Of a stretch of DNA of 19,472 nucleotides, positions 12,809-19,472 are shown piece by piece. The DNA is taken from the NCBI GenBank assembly GCA_003552425.1, contig PUMC01000024.1, positions 1 to 19,472 of the forward strand. The letters run 5' to 3'. Source of the stretch: Candidatus Acetothermia bacterium. Lineage in GTDB: Bacteria; Bipolaricaulota; Bipolaricaulia; Bipolaricaulales; Bipolaricaulaceae. Below the pieces are notes generated by a model. It worked only from the letters and a program-made list of their open reading frames with translations, was not told the origin of the DNA and did no database searches. Both the position numbers and the translations under genes were made by a program. How positions within the stretch are numbered: the stretch's first letter is position 1; each line of letters begins with the position of its first letter.

Positions 12809-15496
12809 GTGAGCATTCGTGGTCTTGACAAGATCTTCAAACCCGAACGGGTGGCGGTGATCGGAGCCAACAACAGCCCAGGAAGCGTGGGCTACACTGT
12901 GTTCGGCAATCTCGTGGGAGCTGGCTATTCCGGGGTCGTTTACCCTGTCAACCACAAGCGCGAATCGGTGCGGGGAATCCACGCGTATCCGGATGTGGAC
13001 AGCCTGCCGCACACACCAGATCTGGCCGTCATCTGCACGCCGGCCAGCACGGTTCCCCAGCTTGTCAGAGCGTGCGGCAATGCAGGGATCGAAGGGGTCA
13101 TCATCACGTCTGCCGGCTTCAAGGAGGCAGGAGACGAGGGACGTGCTCTGGAAGAGCAACTCAAGGAAGAGGCGGACCGCTTCCCCGATATGCGGCTGGT
13201 GGGGCCGAACTGTCTCGGCATCATCGTCCCCTCCCTCAACCTCAACGCCAGCTTCGCGTCGGACACGCCGAAGCCCGGCCATGTTGCGTTCATCTCCCAA
13301 TCCGGAGCTCTGTGCACTTCGGTACTGGACTGGGCACTCGAGCGCAATATCGGTTTCTCGTTCTTCGTGTCGATCGGCAACATGATTGACGTCAGCTTCG
13401 GCGATCTCATCGACTACTTCGGGGACAACCCGCACACCCAGTCCATCATCGTGTACACGGAGTCCATCACTGCACCCCGTTCGTTCATGTCCGCCGCACG
13501 GTCGTTCGCTCAGAAGAAACCAATCGTTGCCTACAAGTCAGGCCGTTTTGCGGCTTCCGCCCAAGCTGCCGCCTCCCATACCGGTGCTCTGGCCGGAGAG
13601 GATGCAGTCTACGATGCCGCCTTTGAGCGTGCAGGCATCGTGCGCGTCACCGAGATCGATGACGTGTTCGAGTGTGCCGAGCTTGTGGCCCGATCCCAGG
13701 CGCCTGTCGGACCACGCCTGGCCATTGTGACCAACGCCGGAGGCCCCGGTGTGATGGCGACCGACGCGCTCCTCTCCCGAAACGGTGTGCTCGCCGATCT
13801 GTCCCAGGACACGCTGGAACAGCTGAACGGGATCCTTCCTCCGTTCTGGTCACGGGGTAACCCAGTGGACGTTCTGGGTGACGCAGAGCCGGACCGATTC
13901 ATCCAGGCCACGGAGGCCGTACTCGCCGACGAGCAGGTGGACGCCGCGCTTGTTGTCCTGACCCCTCAGGCCATGACCGATCCCACGGCTACCGCTGAAG
14001 CCCTGGGAGCGCTCGCCCAGCGCGTCAGAAAACCAATCCTCGCCTCCTGGATGGGCGGCAAATCGGTACGCCAAGGGCTGGCAAGCTTAGCCCACTTTGG
14101 GATCCCCGCTTACACCACTCCCGAGCAAGCCGTGGGTGCCTTCATGCACCTGGTGCATTACGCACGGAACCTGGAAACCCTCTACGAGACCCCAAGAGAG
14201 ATCCCCGTTCAGTTCACGATCGATCGGGATGCGATTCAAAGAGAGTTCGAAGCGCTCGCCTCCAACAGCCGCACCACCCTCTCCGAGCGAGCCTCAAAAC
14301 AGCTCCTGCGGGCCTATGGGATTCCCGTAACCGAGATCCACGAAACGCACAACGCGGACGAAGCCGTAGACGCTGCTCAGCGCCTCGGTTATCCGGTGGT
14401 GCTCAAGGTTCACTCTCCTCAGATCACCCACAAGACGGATGTGGGAGGCGTGGTGCTGGACCTTCACAATGAAGGAGAAGTACGCGGCGCGTTCGACCGC
14501 ATCGTGACCTCCGCCCGGAAACACGAACCCGAGGCGGATGTGCTCGGTGTGACCGTCCAGCCGATGGTGGACGCCAAACACAGCTTCGAGCTCATCCTGG
14601 GAGCGAAACAAGACCCAGCGTTCGGCGCCGTGATCATGGTGGGCACAGGAGGTATCACCGCCGAGGTGCTGCGCGACCGTGCACTTGGATTGCCACCCCT
14701 CAACGAGCGTCTCGCGCGGAGAATGCTCGAGTCTTTGCGCTCTTGGCCCATCCTCAATGGCTATCGCGGGCGTCCTGCCGTAGACATGGACCGCCTGCTC
14801 GAGGTGTTGATGCGCTTCTCGTACTTGGTGGCCGAGCACCCTGAGATCATCGAACTGGACATCAACCCCTTGCTGGCCACGCCGAAAGAATCCGTGGCCC
14901 TTGACGCCAGACTCATCCTCGATCCCGAACGCCTCGGCGTGCAAGCACGGCCTTATGCGCACCTTGCGATACGTCCCTATCCAGGCGAGTACACGCGCGA
15001 GACGACCATGAACGACGGCACACGCGTGACGCTGCGCCCGATCCGCCCCGAGGACGAGCCCCTGTGGCACGAGATGCTCCGTGAGTCCTCGCGCGAGTCG
15101 ATACGTTACCGCTTCCGCTACATCTTCAAGGAGAGCACGCACAAGATGGCCATCCCATATTGCTTCATCGACTACGACCGCGAGATGGCCATTATAGCCG
15201 AGCTGGAAGATGATGGAGAGCGCAAGATGGCCGGGGTGGGAAGGCTGGTGGCGGGGCCCGACCCCCGTACAGCCGAGTTCGCGGTCTTCGTGGCTGACCC
15301 CTGGCAAGCGCACGGCTTGGGCAAGCAGCTCACCGAGTACGCACTGGAAATCGCCAAAGGCTGGGGCGTATCGCAGGTAGCTGCCGAGACAACGCCGGAT
15401 AACACGCGCATGCTGGCCATCTTCCGTAGCATGGGCTTCCGTACCGAGCACCGTCCGGAGGAAGGGGTTGTTCTGGCCCACAAGCTGTTGGCCTGA
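12809..15496 (+). CDS. ADP-forming acetyl/acyl-CoA synthetase with C-terminal GNAT acetyltransferase domain
   Basis: 895 residues from GTG 12809, fixed by GAAGGAGG 6 nt upstream. Residues 5-130 are a CoA-binding Rossmann domain (RVAVIGANNSPGSVGY). Residues 150-455 are succinyl-CoA-ligase-like domains with the phosphorylated His257 in AASHTGALAGEDA. Residues 480-705 are an ATP-grasp domain (SPQITHKTDVGGVVLD, with His541 a likely second phosphate carrier; VGTGGITAEVL; ELDINPLLA). Residues 730-895 are a GNAT domain (VTLRPIRPEDE; acetyl-CoA loop QAHGLGKQL; MLAIFRSMGF). The architecture is that of Pat/YfiQ lysine acetyltransferases. In E. coli YfiQ, as I recall, the SHTG His is replaced and the synthetase half is dead; here it is intact, so the protein may both make ATP from acetyl-CoA and acetylate proteins. 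It converges with the sensor gene ending at 15643. Confidence 0.92.
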   Translation: MSIRGLDKIFKPERVAVIGANNSPGSVGYTVFGNLVGAGYSGVVYPVNHKRESVRGIHAYPDVDSLPHTPDLAVICTPASTVPQLVRACGNAGIEGVIITSAGFKEAGDEGRALEEQLKEEADRFPDMRLVGPNCLGIIVPSLNLNASFASDTPKPGHVAFISQSGALCTSVLDWALERNIGFSFFVSIGNMIDVSFGDLIDYFGDNPHTQSIIVYTESITAPRSFMSAARSFAQKKPIVAYKSGRFAASAQAAASHTGALAGEDAVYDAAFERAGIVRVTEIDDVFECAELVARSQAPVGPRLAIVTNAGGPGVMATDALLSRNGVLADLSQDTLEQLNGILPPFWSRGNPVDVLGDAEPDRFIQATEAVLADEQVDAALVVLTPQAMTDPTATAEALGALAQRVRKPILASWMGGKSVRQGLASLAHFGIPAYTTPEQAVGAFMHLVHYARNLETLYETPREIPVQFTIDRDAIQREFEALASNSRTTLSERASKQLLRAYGIPVTEIHETHNADEAVDAAQRLGYPVVLKVHSPQITHKTDVGGVVLDLHNEGEVRGAFDRIVTSARKHEPEADVLGVTVQPMVDAKHSFELILGAKQDPAFGAVIMVGTGGITAEVLRDRALGLPPLNERLARRMLESLRSWPILNGYRGRPAVDMDRLLEVLMRFSYLVAEHPEIIELDINPLLATPKESVALDARLILDPERLGVQARPYAHLAIRPYPGEYTRETTMNDGTRVTLRPIRPEDEPLWHEMLRESSRESIRYRFRYIFKESTHKMAIPYCFIDYDREMAIIAELEDDGERKMAGVGRLVAGPDPRTAEFAVFVADPWQAHGLGKQLTEYALEIAKGWGVSQVAAETTPDNTRMLAIFRSMGFRTEHRPEEGVVLAHKLLA

Positions 15497-15508
15497 ACTT
15501 GTGAGAGG

Positions 15509-15524
15509 GGCGAGGGTTCTCGCC
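15509..15524 (+). terminator. Short hairpin after the acyl-CoA synthetase gene
   Basis: GGCGAG-GGTT-CTCGCC is a perfect 6-bp stem with a 4-nt loop, 13 nt after the stop codon. There is no T-run, so it may protect the 3' end or terminate weakly. Confidence 0.35.
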
Positions 15525-15600
15525 ACCGCTGCGTATACGTGAAGGAAGGCCTCGGCAGACCGCGGCCGGCAGGCGCGCGTTCTATGCGTGCCGCTCCCGT

Positions 15601-15640
15601 ACTCGGGGGCCGCATCGCGGACACGTACGCCACCCCGAGT
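15601..15640. terminator. Inverted repeat just after the sensor gene stop
   Basis: ACTCGGGG (15601-15608) pairs with CCCCGAGT (15633-15640), a perfect 8-bp stem around a 24-nt interior that includes CCGC-ATC-GCGG. It starts 2 nt after the stop of the minus-strand sensor gene and lies between two convergent genes. It has no T-run; it may be a transcription barrier or mRNA 3' structure. Confidence 0.35.
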
Positions 15641-15642
15641 GC

Positions 15643-18600
15643 TTACGGGGCTTCGGCGAAGGCGAAGCCTTCGGCGAAGAGTTCCAGGCACGCATCAACG
15701 GCATCAGGATCGTAGAGGGTGCCGCGGTGCGTCTGGATCTCCTCCAAGGCCTTGTCAATTCCCAGGGCCGGTCGGTACGGACGGTGCGAGGCCATCGCCT
15801 CCACCACATCGGCAACGGCGAGGATCCTCCCCTCAGGAGCGATCGCGTCTTCCGTGAGCCCTTGCGGATACCCTGAACCATCGAGACGCTCGTGGTGCTG
15901 GAGGATGGCCGCGGCCACCAAAGACCTGAAGGGAAGGCCCTTCAGAATGTCGTGGCTTGCCTGCGGGTGGCCCCTGATCATCGTCGTCTCCAGGTCGGTG
16001 AGTGTGGTCGGTTTGTTCAGGATCTCGGCGGGGACGATGGTCTTCCCGATATCGTGGAGAAGCCCCGCAATGCGGATGTCGTCGACCTTCCGCTCGGAAA
16101 GCCCCATCTTGTTCGCGATGGCGCAGGAAAGCTCCGCCACCCGACGCTGGTGGCCGGCCGTGTAGGGATCGCGCATCTCGGCCAGCGTACCCAACGAGCG
16201 CACCGCACCCTCGAACATCGCGCGCGTCTGCTCCAGGCTCCGGGCAACCTCCTCCCTGGCCCGTACCTGGGGCGTGACGTCGTGGATGGAGACGAGCACG
16301 CGGTCCAGCCGTTCCTCGTGGCCCGCCACGACCGTTAGGCTCACCACGGTCTCCAACGTGTTGCCCCGCAGGTCCCGCGCCTGCCCCTCGTGTTCAACGT
16401 GCATGTTCCCTGCGTACAGTTCGACGAACTCGTGCCGGATAGCCTGGGCGGCAGGACCCAGCGCATCATCCCTCGTGAAGGCTACCATAGCCTCCACGCT
16501 GTCCGCACCGAACAGCTCCATGGCCGCCCGGTTCGCACTGAGAAACGCGATTTTCTCGATCCATGCGTGCAGGGCTTCAGGGTGCTCCCGGAAATAGGCG
16601 TCGAGATCCGTCACCCCTTGGGCACGGAGCTTGTCCATCTCCTTCTTCACCGCGGAGAAATCCTCCTCGAACAGCGCCACCGGCGACTCCTCGAACAGAC
16701 CCCGGAAGCGCTCTTGGCTCCGATGGATCGCGTCCTCCGCCTTCTTGTGCTCGGTGATGTCCTGCAACGCACCCTGTACACCGATGATCGACCCGGAGGG
16801 GTCGCGAACCGGCTCACCTGCCGTCCGGACCCAAACGCGCTGCCCGCTGCCGGTGATGATCTGGAGTTCCTCGTCGTAGGGTATCCCGTCCCGGGCGCAC
16901 GCGGTGAACACCTCGCTGATACGTTCCTTGTGCTCGGGAGCGTAGAAAGCAATGCCTTCATCCACCGTGGGGGAGAAGCCGGCCGGCATCTCGTGGATCG
17001 CCGCCGCCTCTTCCGACCACAACACACGGTTCTCCGCAAGATCGACGTACCATCCGCCAAGCTTGGCCATCTCTCCAGCGATCCGCAGCATGTGAAGGCT
17101 GTGCTCAAGAGCGCGCTGCGCGTGCAGGGGCTCCGTGACATCGGTGATGAATCCCTCAAGCACAACCTCACCCGTGTCCCGCAGAACCGCACTCCCCTGC
17201 TCCCACACCCACTTCTCCTCGCCGTCGCGGGTGCGGATCCTGTAGTTCACGGTGAACGGCTCGTCCCGCGTGACCGCCTTTTGCACCTCTTCCCAGACGC
17301 GTTCGCGGTCCTCCGGATGGATAAGATCGCCGTACGCCACATCACGGCTTCCGATGAGTGCCCCGGGTTCATACCCGAGAAGATCGATGGATCCGTCGCT
17401 GACGAACTCCTCGGTCCACTCGCGGTCGTTCCGACAGCGGTAGGCCATCCCCGGCATGTTGGCCATCAGCTGAGCAAGCTGCCGCTCGGCTTCTTGCTGG
17501 GCCTTTCCCTGCCTGATCGCGCTCAGCGCGTAGACGATGTCGCCGGCCACCTCCTGGAGGAGCTCGCTTTCCTCCGGATCGGCTGCAAGCCCGGAAGGCA
17601 CACCCACCGTGAGCACTCCATAGACGGCCCCTTCGTGGGCCAGGCACACCGCCACCCCGGAGGCCGGGCCATAGAGGAGGGCCATGGGGCATGCCGGGCA
17701 GGCGGACTGCGTATCCTCAACGACCACCGGCGCATCGCGGTTCAGGGCCTTCCGTGCACAGAGGGGAGGCCCCTGCTCACGCCACATGGAAACGAGCTCC
17801 TCCACCGCGCCTTTCGCATGGGATCCCGCCCAGCGCTCGGGCTGGCCGTTCTCATTCAGGAGGACGATCCACGCACAGGCAAACCCCCGCGTCTCGGTGA
17901 GGAGGGCGCACGTTTCTGCGATCAGCCTGTCGGGATCCCGCTCGCGCACGATGAGCTGGTTCACGTTACGGATGGCCTTGAGCACCGCGTTGAGGTGCTC
18001 AAGACGGTCAAGATGATGATGCCGCTCAATGGAACGACTCAGCAGGCCCCCGATCTCGGAGAGAAGCTCCGCTTCCTGATCCAAGAAGGGCGTGGGCACC
18101 GGCGGAGGATCCGGATAGCCCACCTCCAAGCGCCCAACGGTCTCACCGCAGCACACGAGCTCCGCCGTCTGCTGCCAGGTGCTGTTCCTGAACCCGGGCG
18201 TGCTGTAGACACCATGATCAACCGTGATGCAGACCTCCAGATGCTCGGGCCAACGCCAGCCCGTCCGGATCGGTTGAAGCACTGCCTGCAGAAGATCCGA
18301 CACCGAGAGGTCGTCCTGGCTCGTGAGCTGACGCACCTTCCGCAGACACGTAAGTTCCTTCACCCGTTCGCTCATAACCCGCGCCTGTTCTCGGAGTTCA
18401 CCGTTGAGCTTGCGACTATGCTCGAGGGTGGCGAGCCACCGGTTGAGCGTGGCCTGATCGGCGTTCCCGGTGAGGAGCTCCTCGGGCGGGATGTAGTACG
18501 GGTTCTCGTAGGTCTTCGTCCCCACCACGGCAATCGGGTGTGTACGCAGGACATCGAGGAGGATGTCTGGCGGGAAGCGCCGAGCATCGTACTGGCAGAG

Positions 18601-19092
18601 ACCCGTGGCCTTCGAACCGGGGAAGAACGCGCTGAGCAGCGCCACGTACTCGATTAGCCGCTCGGAACCGGGGAGCCCCCGCAGCGCCCAGGTCATCTCG
18701 CCGGTAACCCTAAGGCCCGTGAAACCCTCATCGAGCGCCCGCTGCGCTTCCTCGCGCAGAAGGCCCAGCATCGCCTGCGGGTCGAATACCCCCCCACGCA
18801 TGTAGGCATCATCACGGGTGAGAAACACAAGCTGGCTCCGCTCTTCGGCGGCCGCGACATCCACCCCGGCATCGCGGAGGTACCCGCGGATAACCCCCGC
18901 TGTGCGCGCATCGACGATGTACACCACCCGCTCGCCAGCATCCAACCCCCGCTCCAGGTACTCGGTGAGGATCGCACGGTGTTCCTCATCGGTGTGGTAG
19001 ATGATGCACAGGTGATCGCCAGGCCGAAGGTCGGCGATGTTGCCCAGGGCGCGCCCGGTCGGTGTGGTTCGCTTGCTCTTACGATCGGTCAT
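15643..19092 (-). CDS. MEDS-GAF-PAS sensor with HD-GYP cyclic-di-GMP phosphodiesterase domain
   Basis: 1149 residues, no membrane helix, so a soluble sensor. Residues 20-195 form a MEDS (DcmR-type) domain (RPGDHLCIIYHTDEEH). A GAF-like region (about 245-355) and a second GAF (375-525; Cys445 and C465-PAC468) follow. Next come three PAS domains (about 550-655, 670-785, 795-945; the first ends GFITDVTEP, the second GALQDITEHKKAE, the third ISHDVT-like SIHDVTPQVRAREE). The output domain is HD-GYP (965-1140) with HDIGK at 1013-1017 and HHERLDGSGYP at 1066-1076, all catalytic residues present, so it should hydrolyse cyclic-di-GMP. ATG 19092 begins the conserved part; ATG 19119, nine codons upstream, is also possible and neither has a strong ribosome binding site. 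The upstream GGDEF gene makes the same messenger. Confidence 0.92.
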   Translation of the reverse strand: MTDRKSKRTTPTGRALGNIADLRPGDHLCIIYHTDEEHRAILTEYLERGLDAGERVVYIVDARTAGVIRGYLRDAGVDVAAAEERSQLVFLTRDDAYMRGGVFDPQAMLGLLREEAQRALDEGFTGLRVTGEMTWALRGLPGSERLIEYVALLSAFFPGSKATGLCQYDARRFPPDILLDVLRTHPIAVVGTKTYENPYYIPPEELLTGNADQATLNRWLATLEHSRKLNGELREQARVMSERVKELTCLRKVRQLTSQDDLSVSDLLQAVLQPIRTGWRWPEHLEVCITVDHGVYSTPGFRNSTWQQTAELVCCGETVGRLEVGYPDPPPVPTPFLDQEAELLSEIGGLLSRSIERHHHLDRLEHLNAVLKAIRNVNQLIVRERDPDRLIAETCALLTETRGFACAWIVLLNENGQPERWAGSHAKGAVEELVSMWREQGPPLCARKALNRDAPVVVEDTQSACPACPMALLYGPASGVAVCLAHEGAVYGVLTVGVPSGLAADPEESELLQEVAGDIVYALSAIRQGKAQQEAERQLAQLMANMPGMAYRCRNDREWTEEFVSDGSIDLLGYEPGALIGSRDVAYGDLIHPEDRERVWEEVQKAVTRDEPFTVNYRIRTRDGEEKWVWEQGSAVLRDTGEVVLEGFITDVTEPLHAQRALEHSLHMLRIAGEMAKLGGWYVDLAENRVLWSEEAAAIHEMPAGFSPTVDEGIAFYAPEHKERISEVFTACARDGIPYDEELQIITGSGQRVWVRTAGEPVRDPSGSIIGVQGALQDITEHKKAEDAIHRSQERFRGLFEESPVALFEEDFSAVKKEMDKLRAQGVTDLDAYFREHPEALHAWIEKIAFLSANRAAMELFGADSVEAMVAFTRDDALGPAAQAIRHEFVELYAGNMHVEHEGQARDLRGNTLETVVSLTVVAGHEERLDRVLVSIHDVTPQVRAREEVARSLEQTRAMFEGAVRSLGTLAEMRDPYTAGHQRRVAELSCAIANKMGLSERKVDDIRIAGLLHDIGKTIVPAEILNKPTTLTDLETTMIRGHPQASHDILKGLPFRSLVAAAILQHHERLDGSGYPQGLTEDAIAPEGRILAVADVVEAMASHRPYRPALGIDKALEEIQTHRGTLYDPDAVDACLELFAEGFAFAEAP

Positions 19093-19134
19093 GGGTTCTG
19101 TCTCTTTGCCCCATCCCAAGGATCTTTCCTACAC

Positions 19135-19140
19135 AGGATA
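19135..19140 (-). promoter_or_regulatory. Extended -10-like element upstream of the sensor gene
   Basis: TATCCT preceded by TGG (TGgTATCCT), read on the minus strand at 19140-19135. Transcription would start near 19128, 36 nt before ATG 19092 and only 9 nt before ATG 19119, which slightly favours 19092 as the start. No -35 is recognisable. Confidence 0.3.
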
Positions 19141-19177
19141 CCACAGAACACCGCCCAGCTGCCACGCGCCGGAACCT

Positions 19178-19472
19178 TCAGCCGCGAACGCCCCGTGAAT
19201 CGTTGGAGGAACCTCGCTTATCTTCGTACATCCGTACATCGGCCAGGCGCAGCGCAGCTTCCAACGGCTCGTGGGGCTGTACCGTAGCCGTGCCGAAGGC
19301 CATGCTCAACGGCTCGTCGGGATGCTGCGTGTTGTGGGAGGCAAGGCCTTCCCGGATCCGCGCCACCACGCGCGCTGCCGCCCCCTCGTCCGTTTCGGGA
19401 AGCACCACCCCGAATTCGTCGCCACCGATCCGCGCCACCACGTCCTCCCCCCGTACCCCGGCCCGCAGTACC
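19178..19472 (-). CDS. GGDEF diguanylate cyclase, C-terminal part (runs off the right edge)
   Basis: About 98 residues are visible; the reading frame is open to the window edge. The active-site loop is intact (RIGGDEFGVVLPETDEG), so two GTP should be joined to cyclic-di-GMP. The RxxD of VRGEDVVARI stands five residues before GGDEF, the spacing of the inhibitory I-site, so product inhibition is likely. The end reads LSMAFGTATVQPHEPLEAALRLADVRMYEDKR, typical of the GGDEF domain C terminus. What precedes the GGDEF domain lies outside the window. It ends about 85 nt before the HD-GYP sensor gene in the same direction, so the two may form an operon with opposing activities. Confidence 0.9.
   Translation of the reverse strand, partial: VLRAGVRGEDVVARIGGDEFGVVLPETDEGAAARVVARIREGLASHNTQHPDEPLSMAFGTATVQPHEPLEAALRLADVRMYEDKRGSSNDSRGVRG

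Noticed and set aside
16390..18657. 755-residue open frame on the plus strand
   Set aside because: It is antisense to the HD-GYP sensor, has no recognisable domain and low-complexity Arg/His/Leu content typical of shadows in GC-rich genes.

Overview
The window is a GC-rich bacterial chromosome segment, densely coded on both strands. Many starts are GTG, same-strand genes often overlap by 1-4 nt or more, and gene gaps are short (none above about 260 bp). I see no rRNA, tRNA, CRISPR array, insertion sequence or phage gene. The gene set suggests an anaerobic or fermentative, possibly thermophilic, deep-branching bacterium: a flavodoxin/2[4Fe-4S] ferredoxin protein, an ADP-forming acyl-CoA synthetase, a MEDS-domain sensor and a secreted serpin. 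A lineage such as Candidatus Bipolaricaulota (Acetothermia) would fit, but this is a guess from gene content, not from a marker gene.

Left part (1-4862). The 5' end of an MFS transporter (minus, runs off the left edge) is divergent from a class III nucleotide cyclase fused to a TolB-like domain and TPRs (plus). Next comes a two-gene MacB/LolD-type ABC exporter (ATPase and permease, overlapping by 11 nt).

Middle (4900-8705). A compact three-gene operon encodes a sulfate-type ABC importer: a Sbp-like binding protein, one CysT/CysW-like permease, and a CysA-like ATPase that carries two extra universal-stress-protein (USP) domains at its C terminus. The genes overlap as ATGA and TGATG, and a sigma70-like promoter can be read upstream. 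The USP fusion, the single permease and altered ligand-site residues in the binding protein make this the most unusual locus here.

Minus-strand block (8780-12579). A secreted serpin has an antithrombin-like reactive loop with predicted P1-P1' Arg-Ser. Upstream of it lies a two-gene operon: a small tryptophan-containing protein and Y-family DNA polymerase IV, joined by a GTGA overlap. A perfect 10-bp inverted repeat sits over the predicted -10 of that operon and looks like an operator. Further upstream is an EFR1-like flavodoxin/ferredoxin.

Right part (12809-19472). An 895-residue ADP-forming acetyl-CoA synthetase/GNAT fusion (plus) keeps the catalytic His in SHTG, which I recall being lost in the enterobacterial lysine acetyltransferase Pat. 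It converges on a 1149-residue MEDS-GAF-PAS-HD-GYP sensor (minus). Upstream of that, in the same direction, is the 3' end of a GGDEF diguanylate cyclase running off the right edge. Synthesis and breakdown of cyclic-di-GMP are thus probably encoded side by side, and the window also holds a likely cAMP-type cyclase.
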